Below are positions 46,501-58,500 of a DNA stretch of 64,000 bases, piece by piece. Position 1 is the first letter of the stretch, and each line of letters opens with the position of its first letter. The notes under the pieces were generated by a model. The model did not search any database, was not told the origin of the DNA, and saw only the letters and a list, made by a program, of their open reading frames with translations. The position numbers and the translations under genes are program-made. Origin of the DNA: Euleptes europaea (lineage: Eukaryota > Chordata > Lepidosauria > Squamata > Sphaerodactylidae); contig NC_079317.1 in the NCBI RefSeq assembly GCF_029931775.1, forward strand, positions 25,596,169-25,660,168. The letters are read 5' to 3'.

Positions 46501-49500
46501 ATGTGTTGTTGCATGAACAGTTGGATGTATCTGATTAGCATTTAAGGCTTTTGATCATGCTAGATGTTGTACATCCCTGACCTGGATGGCCCAGGCTAGC
46601 CTGATCTCATCAGATCTCAGAAGCTAAGCAGGGTCAGCCCTGGTTAGTATTTGGATGGGAGACCACCAAGGAATACCAGGGTTGCTGTGCAGAGGAAGGC
46701 ACTGGCAAACCACCTCTGTTAGTCTCTTGCCATAAAAACCCCAAAAGGGGTCGCCATAAATCGGCTGCGACTTGACCGCACTTTACACACACAGAGAGAG
46801 ATGTTGTACACCTGTGATTCTTATATTAATGGTTGTTATTTTCTTCCTATTTCCACAGAAGGTCACCTGTCATTTATTTGACAAGCAGGAGATAGATTCT
46901 GAGCAAAACAGAAGGAAGAATCTAGTACTGTATACTTCGGCAGGGCTTGCTCCCACCATAGAGATCTTCAACAGTAGTTACTCACAAGTTTTCTACTTCA
47001 AAATGCTTCTGGTAAAACATAACGTTACAAAACAACTTTGTTAGAATTAGCAAGCAATTGGGTTGGGCGGTGGAATCTTGCTAAGAATAGCGAATTCCTC
47101 TAAACAATTTTTATGGGTGAAACTTACTCCCTGCAGTTGTAAAACTGGAGGTGGGTAGGAATCTAGCGTCCTGATCATGGAGCTTTTACTGCAAAATGTA
47201 GGCGTATTTTGCATTTGTTTCAATATTGTAAAGTACCAAAGGCCTCCCAGGTGCCTTGCTGGTGCCACCAAAGCGGCAGCTTGCCAGAAAGAAGAGTTGG
47301 CGCCTGGTCTCTGCTGTGCTTCAACACTCTTCTTGTAGATGAGAAGAAAATGGTAAAATCAAATTGCATTGTAGTACATTTAAAATATGTGACTCTAACA
47401 GGGTAAGACTTAAAAACTTTATTGCTGTAATTTCTTAAACAAAGGCTGAAGATCAGGTTACCTGGTCTCTTAAGGTTCCCCGACAAGACATTGCACATAA
47501 TACAGGTGAGAGCTTGTTATAATTTTATCATATTTTCCCTCATATACTGATGTTTCCTTACCTTAATTACTGCCAGAGCTACAAGGTGATTATTATCTTC
47601 TTTGTATGATTATCCTACCTTTCGCATTTCTAAATCTTGTGGATTTGTAGACTGTGTTCTTCTTTCTCGTTAATCTCTTAACTAGTCTGAACCTATTTAA
47701 TTTGATTTTTAAAGATGCAATCCAGCCAAAGTTTAAATTCTACTAACTAACAGTACTAACTAATCAACTAACTAATTCTTACACTGAAATTCATGGTATG
47801 TAAATTGCTTGTTAGTAGGGGCCTTAATGTCCCAGACTAGCCTGAACAGAATTTGGCAGCTAATTAGGGTCAGCCATGGTCAATTCTTGATGGGAGACTA
47901 CCAAAGGAGACCAGGATTTCTGTGCAGAGGAAAACAATGGCAAACCACCTATGATCATCTCTTGCCTTTAAAACTCCATGAGGGTCACCATAAACCAACA
48001 GAAACTAAACAGTGCTCAGCTATTAATATTAAAGTATTTGTTTGGTCAGCCCATGTCCATTGTTTTTGCAAGATAACGCAGTTTTACACATAGGAATTAC
48101 TCATTCTGTTCAGTTATTGTGGAGCGAGTCCCCCCCCCACTGCTCTGGTTGATTTTAAAGATTATTTTCACAGCCCCAGAGGGAGACCCTAAACCTCATT
48201 GTCTATTCCCTCCTTTCCTCAAAGAGAACCAAAATTCTCATAAGTGAAATAGTTCCCCCTTTGTACCTTGTTTTAGCAAATAATTGGTGATGATGATAAC
48301 TGTAAACATCTTTAGTTTATATTGTGACAACCTGGAAAATGTTTACTATATTCAGGAAAAACAATGAGAAAGGATTTTTGTTTCATTAACCAGAAAAGTA
48401 TGAAACAACATTCTTTATAACAGGATTTCCAATATTATTGTTCCTGTGGACATTTTTAGAATTTTGAGAACTATTGCTGAGCATAACTACAAACTAATTC
48501 CCCTGGGGAGCCAAGCAAACCAGAGAATGAGGTCAATCATGAAATTATGATGAGAGGTTCAAAGCCAAGTGTCCACCTATGAAGGCAAGGGATTCCAAAT
48601 AGGTCATACCTAGGGTTGCCAGGTCCCTCTTCACCCCAAATGGGTGGTTTTTTGGGTGGCGCCTGAGGAGGGCAGCGGGGGGGGGAGGGACTTCAATGCC
48701 ATATAGTCCATTTGCCAAAGCAGCCATTTTCTCCAGGTGAACTGATCCCTATCGGCTGGAGATCTCCAGCTAGTACCTGGAGGTTGGCAACCCTAGTTGT
48801 ACTAGAAGATACATAGCTGATGATACAGTGTAATGGCTAGGGTTGCCAGCTCCAGGTTGTGAAATATATGGAGATTTGGGGGATGGAGCCTGAGGAGGGC
48901 AGGGTTTGGGAAGGGGAGAGACTTCAGTGGGGTATAGTGCCATAGAATCCACCTTCCAAACGGGCCATTTTCTCCAGGTGAACCGATCTCTATTGCTGGG
49001 AGATCAATTGTAATTCCAGATCTCCAGCTACTATCTGGAGGTTGGCAATCCTAGTAATGGTCCCTGGGTTCTTCTGAAGCACCTTTGACTCCAGTGAGGT
49101 ACCAAAAGGTATCAAGTTAAGGATCAGTGTTTTATAGAAAAAAATCTACTAACAGCATACCGAAATGGCTCAAATATGAAAGCAACTTATAGACTTCATT
49201 CTTGTTTGTTTATATGACTAATCTGTCTTCTTTTTGTTCATGCTGTTCGAGCAGATGTTGCTCCAACAGAACAATGGTATGTAAAATTCAATATGCATCA
49301 CGGATTGAATATGTTTACTACTCAAGGAACTCTACTGGATATTGCTCGAGGTAAACTATAGCTTGTGTAGACTGGTGTATTTCACCAGTTGTTATGATCA
49401 TGGTGAAATTAATCACTTTGTATTCATTCAGTGAAAGCCTTCTGAACATATTCAAAAGCTGACTGTTGGTATTCTCAACTGTATTTGGAGATAAAGTCCA

Positions 49501-52500
49501 CCTGGGTTATTCATCCTTTTCATAAGTTGCCTTATATTAAAGAAAGATGAAGATGTAGTTCTCTGGTGGATGTAGTAGTTCTCTGGTGGATGTAGCATGT
49601 TTTCAAACATTCTTTCAAGTCTGGAGACTGAAAAAAAGATTAATCAAGACTAAGCCAAAACACAGGGAACAGTGGTCTGGAATTAAATTAACATTTTGAG
49701 AATGACATTAAGTTGTCTACAACGAGTACAAAACTGTTTACAAAAGGAATTCTTTTTACAATAAAGGTTTACGAAATGGAAGAAGGGGTTTTTTTTTTTT
49801 TTTTTTGAAGGGCTAAGCAAAAATTGAGGGAAGGACAAAATAAAAATTAGGGGTCCTGTCCACGTTGGGGGGTAGGAGTTAATAGCCACCCGCCTGCATG
49901 TTTTTAGGATTAAGTCAGGTGACTCTTATTCTCACTTGCAGCATGTTGGCAACTAAGTTCCAGAGCTATAAGTAGCTATAGGATTACTTCCTTGTTTTAG
50001 TCATTTAGCCTTCCCAATAAAGGGCTTGAGCAGCAAATTGCCAGGTGTTAGTGAGAATCACTAGTCCTGATAGGTTGCACCTAATAGCATAAGGCCCTGA
50101 CATTCATATTCACTATTTTTGAGCCAGGCAACCCGTTCCTGAATGGGGGAGGTGGATTCGTGGTGGCTGGGAACGGCGCAGCCACACTGCCTTCTCAGAG
50201 GCTTCCCAGCTGCCACAGAGGGGGGAAAAGCTTTAAAATAATTTTAAAAAGGGGAAAAGGGGGAAATGCCCCGTAGTGAACAGCCACCACTCAAGTGGGC
50301 ATTCCCAGGGTGAGAGTTTCTATAGGCTTCAACTTTGGCGGGAGAGAGGGATACCAGATTCCACTGCTTTGGATGGAGTGATAATAGAATTTTTTGGATA
50401 TTGTTTCATTGTACTTCTTTGGTGTTTGGATTACCAATTTAATTATTAAGTCCTACCTATTTTTCAATGTGTGCTTCATACTGGTTTGTGCAAATAGGTG
50501 TATAACTCAGCCCCACAAACTTTAATGATATAGTCTAGCACTGTTACCACTCAACTACTCTTTCCTTTTTTGAAGTGTAAGTAAAATATATTCCTGCTTT
50601 TTTGTTCATTAAACCCCTTTTTTTTTCCTTTTTCACAGAGCCTATTCTTCGGTGGAAATTACCTAATTTGGTGAATATAAGCAAATTGATACCCCATGTC
50701 TTGAAAATGAAAGTGACAAAAAGCCCTTGTGCAAGTGATGTGGCTATAATTGGTTTGGTATTTGATGAAGAAGTTGATGGTAAGTGCAGTGTATTCAATA
50801 GACAAGTGTAGGAAGGATCCACTAAACTAAACAGCTTCTGTTTCTCAGAGATACATGATAATTGTTGTATCTATGACAAAAACTAGTTCTTACAAGGTCT
50901 GCTTCATAGAAACATGTCTCCAGAGTAGGGTTGCCAGCTGTGGGTTGGGAAATACCTGAAGATTTTTAATGGCATTGAAGTCCCTCCCCAAACCCCACCC
51001 TCCTCAGGCTCTGCCCCAAAAACCTCCCGCCGGTGGAAAAGAGGGACCTGGCAACCCTATTTTTCTGACAGATTTATTTTTAAATATTTACTCATTTCTA
51101 AAATACAGTTCTTATGGGATCTCAAGTGTGTGGGTGCTGAGCCATGGAACCTATAAAAGGTATAAAACTTTGAGCAGAAGCCTTCCCTCAAACTTTCTAT
51201 GAAAGATAGGAACAAAGAAAACTGTACTTAGATGTAGGTTACGTGCTTCTTGCACAGCACACAACATTTAAGAATTGTTCTGCCTGCAAGGGGAAAATCC
51301 CATGCACAAATGGACTTAGCATTTGTCTTTTATGTTTGGGGAAGGCGCATAAAGGGGACTTCTGCCAGCATTGCCTTAAGTTTACAAAACAAGCAAGACA
51401 TAATCATGATAACAGATTAACATCTCTATTGTGAAAGCCCTCTTCTTATTATAATCGCCATGCTTGGGTTCCAGAATATTATTATTCGCGGAGAAGTTAC
51501 CGAAGCTGCAGCCCAGCCTGTCTGCTTCGATGGTGCAGGGCGTTGCACTCTTGGCATCGAGAGGCAAGGCATTCCACTCATTGGCCTCAAGAGGGTGCCT
51601 GCACTCCAGATCAAGAAGAGGATTTTGCTGGAGCACTATACCGAGAGTGTAGTGTTTGCACTGCCTCTGAGACCAGACAAGCTTGAAAATTCGGAAGTTT
51701 AACTGCCTAAGCAAAATTTCACTCAACCTACACAAACCAGAACAACTTACACTCTGTAGAACAAACAGACAGTACATGCAGCCTTCACATTCAAACACAC
51801 ACTATGCTGAGTCTCTGCCTGCTGCATCAGTATCATTCTTGGATGGAGAGCAAGAGTTGTCTTCAGATTCTGAGTCATATGATAAAGCTTCTGGTTCCTC
51901 CCCTACATCTCTGGTTTCTGAACGAAACCCTCCCTCACCATAAGAGGACTTAAAAATGTATACTGAACAGTTCACCAAAATGGCTAATGTATAAGGATTG
52001 GAAACAAAATGACCACCACCACCAGATCCAGTATTTGGACTACTGGACTCCACTGCTCAGACCCCAGAAGCTTTGCCAACGCTGCCAAGTGTACTGCAGG
52101 TGACAAAGGTTGCATAGGGCGGAAGCATTCAAATTGACCAAATGTATGGTAGAAGTGATGGCTTATATTCACAAGAAGACAATTGTAGTCTGTCCTTACC
52201 TGGACGACTGGCTGCTAGTTCATATGCCGGCCCAGACTTTGCTTCAGCACCCGTGGACATCACTGCAGTTGCTGGATCAGTTGGAGTTGAAGGTGAATGC
52301 AAAGAAATCACACTTCGACCCCGTGCAACATCTGCAATAGTGCAGTTCACAGGAGCAGATTCAACTGCAAGCTGGGAATTCCTGCCTTGGGGCAGAGCAG
52401 AGGGTATCAGATTCCTCAGAGTCTAATCTGGTGAATGGGATTTGTTTCCCCCGCACCTACGCACGGAGCCAGCTGGGTGACCTTGGACTAGTCACAGCTC

Positions 52501-55500
52501 TCTCAGCTCCACCTACCTCACAGGGTGCCTGTTGTGGGGAGGGGAAGGGAAGGTGATTGTAAGCCGGTTTGAGTCTCTCTTAAGTGGTAGAGAAAGTCGG
52601 CATTTAAAAACCAACTCTTCTTCTTCATGAGACAGGTTCTTGCTTAGTCGGAACAAAAGGCAATGACAATTCAGAGATTATTAGGAGTCGTGACATCTAC
52701 CACAGGGGTAACACATTATGTGAGATTGAAGATGAGAATGTTGCAAATGTGATTTCACAAAGTGGTCAGTCCACAAATTTAGAAGCAGTCCACTGCTCTG
52801 TGTGCACCGAGGTTAGCGTGACACTCTCTTGTTTGGTGGCTCAATAAGACAAGTTGTTAAGAGACACCAAATTCATCAAGACATAACCTCAGGTCACATT
52901 GACAACAGATGCATCACTTTGGGAATGAGGAGTGCGGAGCCAGGGACATTCGGCGAGCCAGGCTTAGACTCACCGAGAGGCTGCAATTCACGTCAACGTA
53001 TTGGAGCTTCTTGCTATACTCAAGGCAATTCAGGCTTTTTCTCCCATCATCAGGTGCATGTCAGTTCAGGTGGTGATAGACAATATCTCATCAGTGTTTT
53101 ATATAACCTTAGGCAGATCATGAGACAGAGGCCATCTTCTGGGCATGAAGTACGAGTCACTGGGTGTGAGGTGGGGAGGTAGTTCAGAATTTCCTGCATT
53201 GTGCAGGGGGTTGGACTAGATGACCCTGGTGGTCTCTTCCAACTCTATGATTCTATATGTCACAGGATACAGTACTCCCATTCCCCTCCGCCAACCAACA
53301 ACAAATGCAGAGCAAGTATTATACACTTTTAGATGTTAAAAGGGCTTTTTATATTGATAGAGCCATAGCTTTATGTAGGGATCCACATCTTTTTGTCTGC
53401 TAAAGGAGGGAATAGAAAGGGTATAAAGATCTCATCTCAGCATTTGAGTAAGTCGAATTGATATCGTAGAACTGCAGTGAAGCCACTGCCAGAATGTCAG
53501 AGCTCATTCTTTGGTTTGCAAAGTAACTGTGTTTTGCACAGCTTCCAAGTAGGGAAAACTCCTCTATTTTGTGGATGGCCTTGTTAGGCTGCCTTACTGA
53601 TAGGAACCTAGTTGTATACTGGGATTCTATTTTCACATGGCTATTTATTTTATTCATAGGAATATATATAGCAGTCTCTTTGTCTGGATTTACAACTCGG
53701 GATACAAGGTGGAGTAATATGACAGATACCATTTGTGTTAACCTTGACTATGGTAATTCCTTCTAATTCTCAATACCTTTTTTATAATATTTGTATTTGT
53801 TTCTTTTTATTTATAGTATGCCCTTTTCCATTGACTTAGGGCATGTAACAATTTTGTTGAGATATTAAAATACAGAGAGAAAATTAGGCAGAGAAAAGTA
53901 GGGGGAGAAGGAGGAACAACCAAAACATGAGCAATAGAATTCCTTTCCTAAATCCATGACTCTGGGTATTATTTATGTATTTAGATTTTTAGCCCAACCT
54001 CAATCCCCGGCCAAGGCCAGCTAACAACAATGCTTAATACAATAAAACCTGGTAAAATGCTATAAAATCACAATGTAAGTAAAACAATTTAACAGTCCCA
54101 CACATCATAGAAGCAAAGTAATACAACAGACGGCACTCATTTTTAGGAAGTAGAGACCGCTATAAAGCTTGGAAGCAGTCAGGACCCCACATTTAGTTAG
54201 AACCATTTATAAACAACATAAAAGAAAAAAGAGGTGGAGGTAGGGAGGCCAATACTGATGGAAAACCTCAACTGTAGGCCTGGCAGGACAGCTCTATTTT
54301 GCATTTAAATCATCCCTAAAGTCTGGTCTTTCCAAGGGGCAAGCCACTTAACACTGCCTCAGAATTTAGGCCCAAGATGCAGCCACGAGTGAGCAGAGCA
54401 GCATCCAAGAATGTTAGGAGTTGTGGGAAATACATTTACTGTTGTCCCTTTGGGTCTAGTCACTGCTGGGTTTGCTGGTGTCAGAATTATAATCCCCTAC
54501 TAGCATTGATCCCGGGTAGGGTTGCCAACTTCCAGGTAGTAGCAGGAGATCTCCTGCTATTACAACTGATCTCCAGCCGATAAATATCAGTTCGCCTGGA
54601 GAAAATGGCTGCTTTGGCAATTGGACTCTATGGCATTGAAGTCCCTCCCCTTCCCAAACCCTCCCCTCCCCAGGGTCCGCCCCCAAAACCTCCCACCGGG
54701 GGTGAAGAGGGACCTGGCAACCCTAATCCCTGGTGCCTTCCTGGAAAGGTAAAGAGGTAGCAGGGTGAATTTTGTGCCAGGAAAGTTCTACAACCTGTCA
54801 AAATTTCGAAGACAACATTGCCTTTATTAAAAATTTTAAGTTGAATATATTTAGGGTTTGTAGGACATTCCCTCCATATTAACCCAATTTAAATGCCCCA
54901 GTCTGAATGAAATGAGAACAGATACACCCCTTTTTACTTCAGTTGATGTACATAAAATTAAAAAGTGGCTTCCATCTTGTAAATTGGGATTCGAAGGCGG
55001 ACCCCAGCTCTTAAAAGGCTGAACACTGATATATTTTACCCTGAATACACTTATTCATCCTAACCTACTCGCATACTGCCAGTGAGAGCTTTTCTGCTGA
55101 TCAGCTGATAGGTGATAAACAGTTGCTGAGCAATGCAGTACAAAAAACAGTCCTCGGATCAGGCCCATAGGCAAGAGTGATAAAATTATGGGGAGGGGAG
55201 GGGAGGGGAGGGACAGTACTCTCCTTAGTTTCTCCATAAATGTTTAAGACTGCAAAGCAGCAGGGACATTGCAACAAAAAGAACACATCTGAACAGGTAC
55301 TCTGGCATGTTTCATTCAAATCAATATACTTCAGTGGCATGATTTAATGCATACAATTAGGATAAAGTACAACTTAATTTAAACTGATCAAAAAGTAACT
55401 GCCAGATATGCCAATGTTGGCTGGTCTTTCCATAGCTTTTACACCAATTAGTCATTGGAAAGCAAGAACAATTTACTTTTTACTGACAAGCTGGATATAT

Positions 55501-58500
55501 TATTGTCTGTGTCCTTACACTGTATTATATCTTTTGCAATAAATAGGATTAGAAACTTATTTTTTAAAAATCAAAGCTGAAGATCTAGAGAGAGGACTAG
55601 AACTTGTCACAGAGGGAACAGGCCCGCCTGAGTCCTATAGCACCCAGCCTCGCCACAAATGCACAACTGGTACATAGGATAACCTGCCAATTTGTGCATC
55701 TTGTCCATCAAGTTTGATGAATAGATAGAATAGGGCTAACGTAAAGAAAGGGGTCACATTTATTATTCAAAATGCATATATAATTTGGCATATGTATACA
55801 AAGAAATGAAAGAAGACAGGAATGGAACAAATACAGCTGTGACCATTACTCATAATGTCTTTTCTCTTCTATAAGATTGCTCCGATTTAGGACTTTTGGA
55901 CCTCGTTTTAACCAACACTCGATTAATCTTACTTACTACACTGGGACTATTTATCAGTGAAGATTTGCGCTATGGAAATTTCCATGAATTAAAAGTACGC
56001 ATGCCTGCTCTAAGTGATACATATTTTAAAAATCTAATTGTCGCAGTGAGTTCATCCCTAATAGTGATTTACAAGGCAACCCTGTGTGTGTGTTAAGTGC
56101 CGTCAAGTTGCTTCCGACTCAAGGCGACCCTATGAATGAAAGTCCTCCAAAATGTCCTGTCTTTGACAGCCTTGCTCAGATCCTGCAAATTGAAGGCTGT
56201 GGCTTCCTTTATTGAGTCAATCCATCTCTTGTTGGGTCTTCCTCTTTTCCCGCTGCCCTCAACTTTTCCTATCATGACTGTCTTTTTCAGTGACTCTTGT
56301 CATCTCATGACGTGACAGTTTAGTCGTTTTAGCTTCTAGGGTCAGTTCAGGCTTGATTTGATCTATAACCCACTGATTTGTTTTTTTGGCAGTCCACAGA
56401 ATCCGTAACACTCTTCTCCAACACCACATTTCAAAGGAATCTATTTTCTTCCTATCAGCTTTCTTCACTGTCCAGCTTTCACACCCACACATAGTAATAG
56501 GGAATAAAATGGCATGAATTAATCTAGTCTTGGCAACCTAATCTAATCCAAGGCAACCCTACTAAAAATGTTTTCCACTTTGGTTTGCTGAGGAGGGTAC
56601 AATGCCACAGATTCCAACCTCCAACTCATCCATTTTCTCCAGGGAAACTGACATCTGTAGTCTGCAGGTGAGCTGTAATTCTGAGGGATCCCTAGGTCCC
56701 ACCTGGAGGCTGGTACATATGACAAATGCTCCTTCTGCACCTGGATAAAGACCCTGGCCAGGGTCCATGACTGGTGGAGCCAGAGCCTGACCTGAAGGTT
56801 TCAGCACTACAGGGGCACATAGGCCTGTGGGACTAGATCCAGGCACAGGTCTGTGGGCTACTGCTGTGAAGGTCCCTGCCTCCATCCATGTCACTATAGG
56901 GTTGCCAGCTTCCAGGTGATGGCTGAGGATCTCCCAGTATTACAACTGATCTCTGAGCGACAAAGATCAGTTCCCCTTGAGAAAATGGCCACTTTGGCAA
57001 TTGGACTCTATGGCACTGAAGTCCCTCCCCTCTCCAAACCCTGCCCTCCTCAGGCTCCAGCCCCAAAATCTCCAGTTATTTCCCAACCAGGAGTTGGCAA
57101 CCTTACGTTACTGTAATGGTAACATGGCTACACCCAGTGTGGGCCATGGGTGTACACAGATGATGTGTTCATTCTCAAATGCTGTTCCCAGCAGCACTAT
57201 GGTGGGGGCAGGGTGCACCCAGCCTGGTATGGCCTGCAAGCGCCATAGGTGGGATGCTGCAAGCCATATGGGATAGCTCTGTCCTGCATCTGCCCATAGC
57301 CATCACTGCAGCCCCTAACAGGTCATGGCTGAGCATGTGATGGGTCCTGTATGAGCAGGGGCTGGCCTACAGCACAAATCAGTCATGGGCCTGGTGGAAG
57401 GTGGAAAAGGCCCCTTCCATTGTGAGTGCCACCACTGCTGAAAATACACAGTAACGCAATACACTAGACTTACTATATGTTTTCCTTCTACCAGGAAAAC
57501 ATCAAACTTGGGGGGAGGGAAATTTAAATCAGGAATATGGTATGGGGAAAAAGAATTAGCCCTCCCCTGTTCTGTAACCATGATTCAAATTGCCCCCACC
57601 CTTTTGCCAGCAGTCTCTTCTTTATTTTTTCCTTCAGAGCAAAAGATCTGGTCACAGGTCTTGTGCTGACTCTGCTAATTTCATCCTCGGAAATTAATTT
57701 TTTTCTTACCCTTAAGAAAACCATCACTCACTTAATTTCAGTCTGTAGCCTGCAGTCAGAGACACAGAAGCAGAACCAGTAAAATGGCAGCAGTTCTAAG
57801 CTCAGGAAGAAACAGGCAGATTGTTTTGTGGAGCAGACTACACATTACACCACAGCTGCATGTCACGAAACCCTGGCAGATGCTTTTCTATCCAGGGATC
57901 TCTCTGCATTGGAAGAGTGATTGGGAAAGAGACCGATTCTCCCGCCAGCCACTTTTTAACTGAAGCCCTTATCTGCTTTTCCTCCCCTCAATGGAATTTT
58001 ATCCTTTTGTTTTCATGGAGAATGTAGGTTTGGGACATGGTAGGCCTTTAAGGAGCTGTGCTTTGCAAAGGTGAAGGGGCTGTCAGGGCTTGAGTATAAT
58101 GTGCAGTTTGCCCCACTCACTTGAACCAAAGGTGGCTCTCGCTTCTATCGGTTTGTAGTGTAAAACAGAGCTATTCTGCCAGGCCTATAATTGAGGACAG
58201 CCGCAAGAAGATCCATCTTTACTGGCTTCCCCATCACGTCCCCATCTTGAAATCTGGGGGGCTGATCTGCTGACATTTGTTGCTGTGGCACCTAGGTTTA
58301 GTTACGACCATCTGAGTAGGGTTTTAATGGTTTTAATGATTATGGTTTTAAGGATGTACTGGATTTATATATTGGATGTACTTATGTTTTCATTATTGTT
58401 ATCCGCCCTGAGCCTGGCTTGCTGGGGATGAGGGCAGGTTATAAATTTGAAAAATAAATAAATAAATAAACGTAAAACCTTCATTGGTCAAATACTCGTT

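Noticed and set aside
46590-46690. A genuine 5S rRNA gene
   Set aside because: Only the internal-promoter part resembles 5S. The 3' portion changes to a SINE body and BovB-like tail, and three more decayed copies exist.
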